NCBI RefSeq assembly: GCF_030272615.1
Contig: NC_081410.1
Location: 505,838,442-505,902,441, forward strand
Reading direction: 5' to 3'
DNA length: 64,000 nucleotides
Source of the DNA: Cryptomeria japonica
Lineage: Eukaryota; Streptophyta; Pinopsida; Cupressales; Cupressaceae
Positions 48,432-60,094 of the stretch are shown here, one piece after another. The notes beneath the pieces are model-generated. The model had not been told where the DNA came from. It made no database searches and was given only the letters and a program-made list of their open reading frames with translations. The position numbers and the translations under genes were made by a program. Numbering within the stretch: position 1 is the stretch's first letter; every line of letters begins with the position of its first letter.

Positions 48432-48552
48432 ATGATTGACATTGGACATGTAGATGGTTATGTTCTTGATTGAATTTAGACATGTAGATGGTTAGGTTCT
48501 TGGTGATTGACATTGTGATTGACATTGGACATGTAGATGGTTATGTTCTTCG
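48432..48552. repeat. Tandem repeat near the end of element F interior
   Basis: Three copies of GACATGTAGATGGTTATGTT or a close variant at about 48,446, 48,479 and 48,528. They are separated by GATTGACATTG units. Confidence 0.85.
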
Positions 48553-48563
48553 TTTTGACATCA

Positions 48564-48579
48564 ATGCCAAAGGGGGAGT
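48564..48579 (+). promoter_or_regulatory. Polypurine tract before second F LTR
   Basis: GCCAAAGGGGGAGTT directly before the LTR. Confidence 0.8.
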
Positions 48580-50932
48580 TTTTGACCCTTGGCACAAAGT
48601 TTTTGTCATTGATGTCAAAAAGGCATGTACTAGCGGCATTGGTCATATATGGGATAAGGTGATCAAGTTTGTGGGTTTATATGGGACACTTGTAAAGATT
48701 TAATAACTACCTAAGGACATTATTATCTAGCAACTTGGTTTCATTCATTATCATGAGCAAATACAATTGTGTCTTAGAAAAAGGTTGCATCATAAGACTT
48801 GTCATTTGATATATATGTTGAAAAAAATGTTGCAAAATGTCTCTCATTCATTCTAAAGTCTTTCATAGAACAAGGTCTATAAACCTTGTTATGGGCATCA
48901 AATACATGTTGAAGACCTAAAGTTCTGAGCATATTCTAAGGCATTGGCATGAGCATTGAACATAATATCTAAAGCCTAAGTTTCTAAAGACATTGAAAAT
49001 AAAAGGACTTAAATCCCTTTTGGGAATGAGTCATAAAAGAGAAGACGAATGTAATACTGAAAGTCATTTGTAAATTTGTTGTTGTTAAATCATTTTTTTG
49101 TAAATCCCTCGAGCTAGGGCACTGGCTCAAACAGTTAGGGTTTCATGTTTTTCACAACTATGGAAACACATTTTTTTTTTAAGAGAAACCCAATACTTTG
49201 AAACCGTTACCAAAATAGTAGTTTGACAATCGACAGAGCATTGATAGCAATATATAGAAGGATGTTCTCTGGTGGAAGGAAAATACATTTTCAGGAGTTT
49301 TCTTTGCCATATTACTTTGTTTTAAAAGAAAAAAGAAAAAGTCTATCAGTTTGGTTTATCATCGGGTATCTAGTTAACTTCAATCTGGTATTTGTTGAAA
49401 AAGTTATATTGGGAAAATAAAATTCTTGTTCAGGTTTTAGTGTTTAGTTTGGTTTTTCAAAACCCTTGTGTAGTTTGTAAATAAGCTTGAGTTGAGGGCT
49501 TGTTTTTGTAACTCTAGTTTGGGTCATTCGTTGTCAAGAAACCCTAGTTTGATTTGATGCTTTGTCAAGAGTTTTTCTGCAAGATGTATTATAGTTATTA
49601 TTCACTCTGATATGAGGTTGAGTTAAACATGCACCATTTTTCTTTAATCCTTGTTCGGGTATGCATATTATAGAGCATTTCATTCTTTACCTTGGTTTTT
49701 TTTATTTTTTATAATCAAACTAAAACATAATCATTATTTGTTAAAAAGGAAATCACAATAATTTTAAGAAAAAAAGTTGGTTTGATATTGAGTTTATTCA
49801 AAGACAAATACATTTTGTTATTAGCAAGCAGTTATAAAGTTGGCAAATTGTTTTCAAAGTTGTGGACATTATATATACACTATTGAAGACATTCAAAATA
49901 AGTAATGATTAGAAAGAAACATAATTTTTGGTTGTTGATTCATACTCTATTAAGAGTCATTTCTTTCAGTGATGTAAAAGCGTATTGATGCTAGTTTTAT
50001 TTCATGGAATGTATATCAAAGCAGAACTGTATATCCTCTTGTAGAGATACTTTGTACTACTTTATATACCAAAAATATACACAATAGTCTATTGTATTTG
50101 GACTTATTCTTCTAAATCTCAAGTCAAGTGAGATCAGAAGATGCAGTAAAATTGAAACGGAGATGATACTTCATATGTAAATTCAAAATAGTAAATGAAA
50201 AGTGATGATGTACAACCAGTGAGGCAGTTGAAATCTATCAGTGAGACATATCAATCAGCCAATGAGGCATATGTATTTGTCAATGAGGCTCATTTTGATT
50301 AAGCCAGTGAGGCACTTTTGAGTGGTTTTTATTTCCCATGAGGGTTTTCCACTCAGGACAATTTTTTGTGTTATGAGTTGTTACTTTGATGTGCTTGTTC
50401 CTCATGTTCATTTACTTATCATGTGTCATTTAGATTTAAGTTGTCCTAAGTTTAATTGATATGCATATCCATCATATATTATTGTTTGTAATGGTATTCC
50501 TTGCTCATCCTCATTATGGTCAATCAAAATTATGGTTAATCTTTGTATTATGGGTAAGTGAATATCCTTGCTCTTAAGTCTCATGTTGTCATATATTGCT
50601 TCATAACATTGTGTTGATGCATCTTTGATATTAATTTTTCATTCTCAAGTTGCAATGATGCCTATCTCAATTCAGCATAAGTTTTTATGATATGCATATA
50701 TGATGCTTCATCTCAATTTAATAGAAGTAGTCTTGATATTCATGTTACTCTAGTCAAAGGTCTAAATTGATGTCTTGCGTTAATAATGTCTATCCAAAGT
50801 TATTGATTCTGAGTATGCATTCTCTTATGGTAGTTCTCATTCAAATTTTTTTAAAGATTATTTCAAGACCATTTGAAATTAGTATACTGTCGATCCACCC
50901 CCACCCCTTCTCAATGGTATTGTACTCCAACA
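48580..50932 (+). repeat. Element F second LTR
   Basis: 2,353 bp. Starts TTTTGACCCTTGG (the TG start mutated to TT) and ends CTCCAACA. It keeps the GTGGTTTTTATTTCCC..GGGTTTTCCACTC core (about 50,316-50,352) that the first LTR lacks. PBS TGGTATCAGAGAC follows at 50,935-50,947. Confidence 0.88.
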
Positions 50933-51232
50933 AGTGGTATCAGAGACAAACCTTTGTCTAACCAACTTAGGGGATTCCTAGAGGTGAAGTATTGGTTGTC
51001 ATGGGAAAGAGGAATAGAAATAAGAAGGAAAAATAATAGCCTGTAAAAGTAGACATGCCTAAGAAGAAATCTCAGTCTGAAGAAGAAAAGATGTCTAATA
51101 AAGAATTTGATGAATTTGTTGTAGACATGATTGACTATGATGTAGAAGTGTGTTAGTGACCCTGAAGGAGTAATTGATCTTGATGCAGAACTTATTTCTT
51201 CTCTAGATGAGATTAAGAAAGTCAGAATGGAG
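50933..51232 (+). pseudogene. Truncated second internal region of element F
   Basis: Repeats 44,509-44,815 (primer site, KRNRNKKEK start, start of the coiled coil with a frameshift near 51,148). It stops abruptly at about 51,232, where minus-strand coding of element E resumes. Confidence 0.85.
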
Positions 51233-53170
51233 AATTTGTTTTTGGGATATTTGTTCTTGAATCTTCTTTGGCTCTCCACCCTTTAAAGTTTCTGGCAATA
51301 TTTCTTCATCAAATTCTTCCTCTTGCTCTTCATTATGCTCACATTTTGTAGGTTGATCTTCATTTTAATCTTCATCATCTAATGCTTCATGGTCTAAATC
51401 AGAAAGTTCAAAGTCTAAGTTTTCACCTAATACCTCCAACTCCTTCACTTCTTGAGCACTCAGAGCAGATGTTTCAACTTTCTCCTTACCTTTACCTTTT
51501 CCCATTGTAAACTTGAATATGGGAGCAACAGTTTTTGCATTGGGATCTTGTCTGTTCTTTTTCCTCAACTTTGATTTCTTTCCAATTGGTCTGACAATAT
51601 CTTCTTCTAAACTTGTAGTGAACTCTTTGAGCTGAAAACCCTTTGAGGCGAGCTACACATTCGTGTTTGCAAGAATCTTTCAAAAATGAGCTTTTACAAA
51701 AAGAAATTCCTTTTGTGAACATTGGATCAAAGGAAGGGGAAAAATTTCAATTTTATTAGCCTCATATACAAGCTCAAGAATATTGCCATCATCGTCGAGG
51801 TCTTTAGGTACATAAGCCAAATTGAGATGATTATTTTCTCCTTGGTAAGATGGCAATAGTCAAGTTTCCTAATCTCTTTCTGTGTTCTACGATCTACCCA
51901 AACATCTTCAATTCTGTGAACATGAGTATAAGATCTTTTCAATTTATTCTTCATACTCATATAATCAAAATCTTTTTGGGCTAGTCCAAGGGGTTGAGCT
52001 TAGTTGGTTAAAGCATTGAGTTCTCAATGTGGAGACCCAAGTTCAACTCCCATGACGGACACCTTTGTATGGAATTCTAAGTTGTGACTCTTGGTCTTCC
52101 ATTGGTTGTTTAAAGTGGATTTCTAAGTTGTTGCCCTTGGTCTTCCAATTGTTGTTTCTAGTTGGAGCTAGTATTAGCAAAAAATGAGCTTTGTGATTCT
52201 ATGATACTTAATGCAAAAAAATAAAATCTTTTTGGGCTCTGAAAAACCTCATTTTAACTCTTCTCATTTCTTCATCTATGGCTCTAGCCTTGAAAACTAA
52301 ACTAATTGAAAACCTGCCAATGGACAAAGAGAATTTGAATCTCAAATTGTATGAGCTTGATTGCCTCTCATGAACATATATCATCTGTCATTCCAACTCC
52401 ATCAGGGCAATTTTTTTGGATGGGTACCTAGGAAGAATGAATGGTTGATCGTCAAAACAAACAACTCTTAGATAAGTGAAGGTGAGAAATAGGAGGAACA
52501 TGCATGATCCATACTTATTGACCATTTCACAGGCTTGATATGAAACTCTTTTGTCTTCTAGATTTTTGTCAAACAAACAAAATAAATGACCAAAGAAAGC
52601 ATCATTGATTCTTCTAAATGATATTGACATTACTTCAAAGTAAATTGTGGGAAGTACTTCCAAACAGGGACAAATCTTCTATCACCTTTTTTAGACAAAC
52701 TTGGAAAATTTCTAATGGTTGTTGCAACATATACAAATTATGAAGTCGAGTAGAATTTTGGGGTGGTAAAAACCTTGGTAAGTTGATCACGGAGCACATC
52801 AATTATTTGCTTGCCCCAAAATATTCTCTTATTATTTTGCCTTATGACATGGATGTACTAATACATCCACTCATAATAAGTATTTGAAGTTGGCAAACCT
52901 TTTACTCTACTCAGTTGAATGATTAGGTCATTTACTTCTTCTACGAAATCACTCTTGTGAATAGTCTTGGGCCACCTGGCAATGGTTGGCCTAGGAGTTT
53001 TCAACCAATTCTCATTAATATTCTTCTTGTGCCTCTCATAATTCTTCTCATAATAGACCTCAGCTGATTCTATATCTAGGTTGGCAAAGGAATCTATATT
53101 TGGACACATGAACAATGTATCAAAAAAATCTTCATCCAAAACTAGCACCTTAATCGCATTAGCATCTTTA
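51233..53170 (-). pseudogene. Element E ORF, main part (unknown conserved-looking protein)
   Basis: Minus-strand reading in pieces: LVLDEDFFDTLFMCPNIDSF (from 53,148); INENWLKTPRPTIARWPKT and VEEVNDLIIQLSRVKGL to 52,858; a broken stretch YWYIHVIRQNNKRIFWGKQI; 52,663-52,388, rich in Phe and ending LPRYPSKKIALMELE; and, beyond the SINE, YTHVHRIEDVWVDRRTQKE (about 51,930). A Lys-rich segment (KGKGKEKVE, about 51,500) and a strongly acidic end (NEEQEEEFDEE, about 51,325) close it. I recognise no known domain: no RT, integrase, protease or zinc knuckle. It may be the captured or specific ORF of element E. Confidence 0.6.
51983..52222 (+). mobile_element. tRNA-derived SINE, 240 bp
   Basis: Flanked by an exact 16-bp duplication AAAATCTTTTTGGGCT (51,967-51,982 and 52,223-52,238). 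The head resembles a tRNA gene: A box GAGCTTAGTTGG (51,996-52,007) and B box AAGTTCAACTCC (52,039-52,050), the internal Pol III promoter. The body repeats TTGGTCTTCCAnTTGTTG, and the tail ends GCAAAAAAAT. The long exact duplication suggests a rather recent insertion. LINE machinery would have moved it. It sits in the unknown ORF of element E. Confidence 0.92.
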
Positions 53171-53275
53171 ACACTTATGCTAATAGGATCAAAATGGTTT
53201 GCACTGCAAGCACAAACTCAGGATTCTAAACTGACATGGGAAAGGTTGCAACCTGATGCATACCATTATTAATAG

Positions 53276-54087
53276 TGTTAGATACTTGAACAGTCCCAAA
53301 GACATTGAGAGGGGGGGGTGAATCAGTGTCTAACCAGTAGTCAAAAGATTTAAACTTATTTACAACTTTATAACCCAAATTAATATACTGGTAAACAAGT
53401 AATAATGCAATAAAGAGAAATAATAGTATAACCATCAATGCAAACCATAACACACATATTTTTGGTGAGGAAACCTGATAGGGGAAAAACCTTGATGGTG
53501 TGACCCACAATATTTACTCACTGACCAATATGAATAAATATTACTTATACAATAGGGGCCTACACATGCAGGAAGGCTAACAGCCTAGAGCTCACTGCTC
53601 AATCACAAAAATGGAGTCACGCTAACTACAAAATTGGATGATTAAATCCAATGATAATGTACTACTCAAAATAGAATCTGCAATGTTGGATTCAGTACCA
53701 GTTTAAGCTATGTCAGATACCTCTACCATAAACCTTGCTTTGCTCTACTCTTCTCTTATTCGCTCATAAAATAATTACAACATAATGCATATACAGATAT
53801 TCGCTCTCATATACCGCTTATATTCATTACCTATAAACACTTTACTTACATACAAAATGACCTACAAGATCTCATACATATATGAGTCTTTACAATACAT
53901 CATGTCGGCTATACAATATAATTTCCATGTCGGCTAGGAGTGCCAGTAAGATCTTATGTCGGTGCAGATTGGATGTCGGTGAGAATAAACTTGTAGTGCC
54001 TGCTAGTGTAACTTGTGAACCATGTTACCAATGGGTTGCCATCAATGACAACATCAACTATTCTCATCTAAGTGTATAATTCCAACA
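53276..54087 (-). repeat. Element G 3' LTR
   Basis: 812 bp. Plus-strand ends TGTTAGATACTTG and TTCCAACA. About 50 bp shorter than the 5' LTR, from a deletion near 54,000; otherwise very similar. Confidence 0.92.
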
Positions 54088-54250
54088 ATCTCCCCCTTTG
54101 GAATTGATGGCAACACTCATGAGAAAAATCCAAAAACTGATATCCAAAAATGAAGTCCAAAACTGATCCAAAAATAAGAGTGCTCCCCCTGAGCAAATGA
54201 TCCCTTCTGTATATTTTTCTCCACACTACTACTCCCTCTTTGACATCAAT
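54088..54250 (-). promoter_or_regulatory. Polypurine tract cluster of element G
   Basis: On the minus strand CCAAAGGGGGAGAT (54,101-54,088) abuts the 3' LTR. Further copies are CAGGGGGAGCAC (about 54,192-54,181) and CAAAGAGGGAG (about 54,242-54,232). Confidence 0.8.
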
Positions 54251-54608
54251 GACAAAGGATGTCAAAAAGAGTAAAAAAATTTAAAATTCTACCTCAAAGC
54301 CTGTAACCGGTTATGTACAATCTGAAAGATATCCACCAAAATCAGATTAAGACTCTGCATATATTAAGTGTTGTCAGAAATAATGGTTTCAGTTTGTTGG
54401 ATCATACTGGTCAGATAATGCATTTGTTGCTCTGGTGATCTTTCTCCTTGATTTGTTGCTTTAGATAGCTCAATCCGCTATGTTAGAAGGTTTTCCAATC
54501 TAGGACCAAGTTTATTTTTCAGCTCCCGGGCCTTCATTCTTATCCTTGCTTTTTCCTTTTCTAATTTCTCAATCTTTTCTTCAAAAACTGCCATTTCTTG
54601 ATCCAAAA

Positions 54609-57600
54609 CTAAAGTTCTGAAGAACCTATCATGTTATCTACTATATCATCAATCTCCTTTTGTGTTTTCCTTATCTCCTCATCAATATCCTCTGTTAGGT
54701 GGTGAGGCTTGCATGCTTCCTTATACAATTCTTTATATTCCAAAATAGTGGAATTAAGTGTCGGTAATAAAGAATCGATATGCTCAGTACAATCCTTAAT
54801 AGTCTTATCAAAGAATTCACCTTTCTCCTTGTTCACCCTTTCCTTAACAATCTCTTCATTAATTTCATCCATAGTTAGAGTATTTGAAGCAATGAATTTG
54901 AACAATGTGTCCAATTTACCTAAAGATCCATCAATATGATCAACTTTACATGTCGGTGCAATCATTTTCAAAATAGGTAAAGTAGCATCAATAGCCTTAA
55001 ATGCTAAGGCGTTACAATCTATGATCCTCTTTATGGAATCCAAAAGTACATCTATCACATTAGTAGGTTTGTAGTCTATAGTGGAAGTTCTAGGCAGAGT
55101 GTGAGGTTCTACAATTGGTTTCTTCTCATCTCTGGATTCCTTAACCACTTCTGTTATCTTGTTTCCATCATTGACCTCTTCTTTATTCATTGTTTCTTCC
55201 TTTTGCTCACTCTGTTTTTCAACTTTATTTTTTTCCTTACCATCATCCTTACTTTCTGCCTTGCTGACTGTCGGTTCAGCTACACTTTGTTCTTGTCCTT
55301 TTCCAGTTTCAATTTGTGCTTCTATTTCTGCTTCTACCTATTTCTCAATATTAAGTTGAGTATCATCAAGGATGGTATCTGTTTTCTTAACTTCAACTAG
55401 TATCTCGATATTCTGAGAGTCAACAGTGTTGACCGGTGACTCATAGACCTCAACATTTGTAGCTTCAGCTATCTTAACCTTTGCAGTTTCCTTATCCATG
55501 ACAATGTTGAAATCTTGTGTGTCCACATTCATGGTAAAAGCAATTTCAGACTCCAGATTAGTGTCATCTTGTGTCATTTCCTCTGCCTTCTCTTCTAGTT
55601 GATTATTAGTTTGTGTCGGTGCCTCTGCAGTTATTGGTGGGGTGTCCTATGTCGGTGGAGGAAGGTTATCCTTGACCGTGATATCAGGTACACTATCAAT
55701 TTTTCTTTTACCCTTGTCTTTCTGATATACCTTGGTAAATGACTTGTCTATTTTCTATCTATCCTTCTCTTCTTTCTTCTCTCTTTCCACAAAAAATATA
55801 TCCCACTTATCTGTCGTTTCATCTGCTATTTCTTTCACTCTGCCTGCCATAAGGCTAACCTATTGGTGACCACTTACAAAAACTGTTCTATTTGCTTCTG
55901 ATATTAAGTCATTAATTTCCTATTTGGAATTAACAAGATGCATAGCAAGTAGAGCCTCTACTTTTAATTTTTTGTCTAATTCCATTACCGACATTCTCTT
56001 AGCCTCTAACCTTAAGTATAAATCATTTCCCAGATCATCTACAACTTCAATAAGAACTTTCTTGTAGATATCAAGATGTAAAATAATGCTTTCCTCTACA
56101 GTATCCTTATATAAATCCTTGAAAGAATGATAAAGTTTATTCACATTACTAAGGTTACCTTCTTGGGTAATTTCATTGATCAACTCTTCCGGTGTAAGAG
56201 TATCCAGTGCCTTAGGTTCTGGTTTCTTCTTTGGAGTCACTTTCTTCTTTGGACCATTGGGCTCTCTTACATCATGTTGTTTCTTTCTCTATGTCCTTGA
56301 CTTCATGGGAGATGGAGCAGGTGCCAATGAGGGTTTTCTTTTCTTCCTGTCCACTCTCTTGAATTCAGTTGTCCTGTCACTGTCGAAATCAGATGAAGTA
56401 GCCACAGGGGAAATGTGAGCTACCGATTTTTGCTCTGATTGACTTTTTGTCATACTAGCAGCAATAATGTCAAGATTCATCAATCCTTTTGTAACATCTT
56501 TTACCATCTTAGAAGCATCTTTCATAAATTTGTCTCTTTTCTTCTTCTGCTTCATCATAGCTACACCACTTTCATTGGTTTCAGAATTACCAAATATTAC
56601 CTTTGTTGGTTCTAGTGGAGCATCTAGGAGTATTTTAGCATATGAGTCTAAGATATGAGAGTCCACCTCATATCCTATTTCAGTAATCTAGACAATTTTG
56701 GGTCTAACTGCTTCCATCCATATTTCATCTCTTTTCACTACAAAGTATATTTGTTTATCATATTTATCTACGATGCTCTGTGGAATCCTTTCCCTCTATT
56801 TCATTTCAATTTGTAAATTCTTGAAATACTCTTTCACCAACTCATCATTGTTAGCTCCTATATTGGTAATTGCCTCCTTTATTTGTTTTCCAACAGAAAT
56901 ATCATAGGCAAAATCCTTGTGTCCTATATCGGGGATCTCTTTTAAGAAGTAAAGCATTAAACACACTATCAGACTTCCAAATTTGAAGGTTCAGTTCTTA
57001 TCACCTTTGATCTTATGAAAATTCTCTAACAGTTCATCCTTTAACCATTCACAAATATCAATCTTTACATTGTTCAATATCATCTCATGTGCACTGTGAA
57101 TACATGAACTAGATACAGAATTCAACTTGTTTGTATGATCAACTTTATAGTCAATGACCATGCTAGCAAATTTAACATTTTTATCCTTTATATCATTGAC
57201 CCTAAGTGATTGGTTGTCAAATGTAGCTCTGGTTAAGCTCATAACCTCTTTGTTAGGGATTTTCTTCTTCTTGATAGGTCTAGAACCAGTGGAGGGTAAA
57301 CCAGTAACAGCCCTAATAGCTTCCTTGGAAATCTTAAATACTAAGTCCAACCACATAAATTCATCGTGAACCCTGCTAAGGACATAGCGGATGGCTTCAT
57401 CTGAGAATTCTGGCATATGGAGGATGTCTATGAAATCTAAATCCTCAACTACCTTATGTTCTGGTTTCAGTACCCCATTCTTGTCAATGATTACATTCAT
57501 GTACATGTTCATCAAATCTCCAGACCCTAAACTTTCTATGTAACAATGTATGTATGCCCTAGGGTCTTCAACAAACATGACTCCCTTCGGGATTCTAGAA

Positions 57601-57815
57601 AATGCACCAATAGAGTCATCCAGTTTTTCTATCTTAGGAATGATCTTGAAAATGGGTCTAGGTTGTTTTATGTTCTCCACAATGGTAGGGTTTGCTACGA
57701 ATTCAGGAACAAAAGATGAAGATGCCTTTGCGAAAGATAAATACCTTTTAACTGTGAAATCCTTGAATGCTCTGAAAGACCTTTGTTGCTTCGCCTTTAG
57801 AATGCCTTTGCTCAA
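54609..57815 (-). pseudogene. Element G ORF2: conserved protein of unknown function (best copy)
   Basis: About 1,070 codons with few breaks. Blocks from the N-terminus: 274 open residues (57,815-56,991) with SIGAFSRIPKGV and VLSRVHDEFMWLDLVFKIS; TFKFGSLIV..LYFLKEIPDIG; RERIPQSIVDKYDK (about 56,798-56,757); GYEVDSHILDSYAKILL; a basic segment (KKKRDKF, then DRKKRKPSLAPAPSPMKSR to 56,289); a 106-residue block (56,240-55,920) with TPEELINEITQEGNLSNV; a polar Glu/Thr-rich region with stops (55,900-55,200); and a helical C-terminal 193 residues (55,190-54,609). Each block has a counterpart at the same order in element B. No known retroelement enzyme motif; the basic tract could be a nuclear signal. 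Function unknown. Confidence 0.85.
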
Positions 57816-58199
57816 TTTTTCTCTCTTCGAATGCTTGGATGCTTGGTGAATTGAAATGAGAGGTTACAATGCCTTTATAACCAAAAATTGACTTACAACT
57901 GCAATAAATGCTTCGTTGGTGAAGTGAAAACTCCACATATCCGCCGGTAAAGAAGAAATATAACTTTTTACCACCAACCGAGGGTAAATGCATAATTTTC
58001 AATTTGTTGCCTTACCCCTAAGGATTCTTCTTTAGTTAGATGAAGAATCTATTCCCAGTGTAGGATTACCTTGTTCTGTCGGTGCAGTGACAGATTCATC
58101 ACTTCTTTGATCTCTCTTCCTAATCCATTGTTTAGAAAATTCTTGCTTGATTTCAGTTACCTTTTCTTTGCCTTTGTTATTGGATCCTTTATTGTTCGC

Positions 58200-59190
58200 C
58201 TATACATTCGTGCTTCTACAAAATTTTGCAATATGGCCAATCTTGTTACATGCATAACAAGTTACATTATTTCTTTGAATATCCTTTCCATAACCTTGAC
58301 CGGTTTGATAAATTTCCAAATCTACCACAAACATAGCATTTGACATTCATTCAACAATTGTCTGATCTATGACCATTTTTATTGCATTTGGAACATTGAC
58401 CGGTGGGTAACTTTGTATTCTGATTAATCCTAAATCTGCACTGATTTGCTCTATGACCAAATTTATTGCAATTAAAACATTTTCCATTAAATTTATAAGC
58501 ATTAGGTTGCCTTATTGGTTTGTTGTGACCATGATTGTCTGCAGTCCCAAAACTTTCTCCATGTTCAAATCCAAGTCCAATTGTTTCTCCATCAGGTTTC
58601 TAACTTTTCAGCACATCATCAATATTATTTGAGCTCTTCTTGAATTTGTCTTTGTATTCATTTGCAGTGATCAACTCACTTTCCAAAGTGCTAACTTGTC
58701 TCAAAAGTTCCTCTTTGTCATGTTACATGTGAATCAAATCAGTTTTAAGCATATCATTTTCATAATTAAGCCATTGAGATTCATCTAATCTTTCATTAAG
58801 TCTTTTGGCCAAATCTTCCTCATTCCTCTTTCTATCTTCAATATCCTTGCATAGTCTCATAGTTGAATCTTGCATTTCATTCTTCATGTTATTGTTCTCT
58901 TGTCTCAATTTGTCTGCAATATCTCTGAGAGTTTCTTTTTCTTCATCATCTTGATTTTGCAATTGAACATGTAATTATTTTCTCTTATTCTTTGCTATAA
59001 CCAGGTTATCTTGAAGTGCTTTGATATATTCCCGAGCAGTTCTAAGTTCATCTTCCAGTATGATATTCTTTAATTTTTCTGCATCAAAATCTCTTTTTTT
59101 CTACAACAAAATCTTCAAGAGCTCTTTCCAACTGTTGTCTAAAACTTTCCATCGGTATCAGTTTCAAAATCTTCCTCAAGTTGTTAGGAT
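58200..59190 (-). pseudogene. Element G gag-like: coiled coil plus four CCHC knuckles
   Basis: Minus-strand coiled coil (about 59,130-58,640; 79 open residues at 58,962-58,723 with DRKRNEEDLAKRLNERLDES). Then four knuckles: CFNCNKFGHRANQC (58,479-58,438), CSKCNKNGHRSDNC (58,395-58,354), a damaged one CYVCGRFGNLSNRS (about 58,337-58,296) and a last one with CNKIG/H at 58,259-58,218. As in B there are exactly four and no capsid domain can be read before the coil. Stops and frameshifts separate parts. Confidence 0.8.
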
Positions 59191-59208
59191 TCTACAAATA
59201 GAGGACTA

Positions 59209-59222
59209 GGCTTTGATACCAA
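59209..59222 (-). promoter_or_regulatory. Primer binding site of element G
   Basis: Minus strand TTGGTATCAAAGCC, Met-tRNA complement with one change, one base after the 5' LTR. Confidence 0.85.
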
Positions 59223-59223
59223 T

Positions 59224-60089
59224 TGTTAGATACTTGAACACTCCCAAAGACACTAAGAGGGGGGGTGAATCAATGTCTAACCGATAGTCAAAAGATTTAA
59301 ACTTGTTTGCAACTTTATAACCCAAATTAATATACCTGTAAACAAGTAATAATGCAATAAAGAGAAATAATAGTATAACCATAAATGCACACCATAACAC
59401 AGATATTTTTGGCGAGGAAACCCGGTAGGGGAAAAACCTCGGTGGAATTTGTGACCCATAATATTTACTCACTAGCCAATATGAATAAATATTACTTATA
59501 CAATAGGGGCCTGCACATGTAGGAAGGCCAACAGCCTAGAGCTCACTGCTCAATCACAAGAATGGAGTCACACTGACTACAAAATTGGATGATTCAATCC
59601 AATGACAATGTATTGCTCAAAATAGCATCTGTAATGCTGGATTCAATACCAGTTTAAGCTTTGTCAGATACCTATGCCATAAACCTTGCTTCGCTCTGCC
59701 CTGCTCTACTCTTATTCGCTCATATAATAATTATATCATAATGCATATACAGATATTCACTCTCATATACCGCTTATATTCATTACCTATACACACTTTA
59801 ATTACATACAAAATGACCTACAAGATCTCATACATATATGAGTCTTTACAATACATCATGTCGGCTATGCAATATAATTACAATACAAAACAATATAATT
59901 TCTATGTCGGCTAGGAGTGCCAGTAAGATCTTCTATCGGTGTAGATTGGATGCCGTTGAGAATAAACTTATAGTGTCTGTCGGTGCCGGTAGATGATGTA
60001 TGTGTTGGTGTAACCTCTGAACCATGTTACCAGTTGGTTGCCATCAATGACAACATCAACTATCCTCATCTAAGTGTATAATGGCAACA
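59224..60089 (-). repeat. Element G 5' LTR
   Basis: 866 bp. Minus strand starts TGTTGCCATTATACACTT and ends ..TCTAACA; it carries the C-rich GATTCACCCCCC tail and a GGTTTTTCCCCTACCGGGTT segment. Confidence 0.92.
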
Positions 60090-60094
60090 AATAG

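Larger units (their letters stand above)
42480..51232 (+). mobile_element. Element F: tandem pol-less LTR array (LTR-internal-LTR-internal)
   Basis: Two related LTRs (42,520-44,508 and 48,580-50,932). Each has a purine tract before it and a Met-tRNA primer site after it. The internal region after the second LTR (50,933-51,232) is homologous to the one after the first (44,509-44,815). A purine tract (CAATGCCAAAGGGGC, about 42,501-42,515) precedes the first LTR. This is a remnant of a tandem array made by unequal recombination, cut at both ends in internal DNA. AATTTGTT occurs at both outer joints (42,517-42,524 and about 51,231-51,238), which may mark the insertion or a microhomology joint. 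No pol domain is present. Confidence 0.75.
53276..60089 (-). mobile_element. Element G: complete pol-less LTR element carrying ORF2
   Basis: Minus strand. 5' LTR 60,089-59,224, primer site 59,222-59,209, coiled coil and CCHC region, ORF2 (57,815-54,609), purine tracts, 3' LTR 54,087-53,276. Exact duplication AATAG at 53,271-53,275 and 60,090-60,094. The 5.1-kb interior has no protease, integrase, RT or RNase H. Its ORF2 is the best preserved of the three copies. Same class as A and B but with different, shorter LTRs. Inserted in the minus-strand ORF of element E. Confidence 0.93.

Noticed and set aside
51983-52060. A tRNA gene on the plus strand
   Set aside because: The A and B boxes are there, but no proper acceptor stem or anticodon arm can be formed, and the unit has a SINE body, A-rich tail and flanking duplication.
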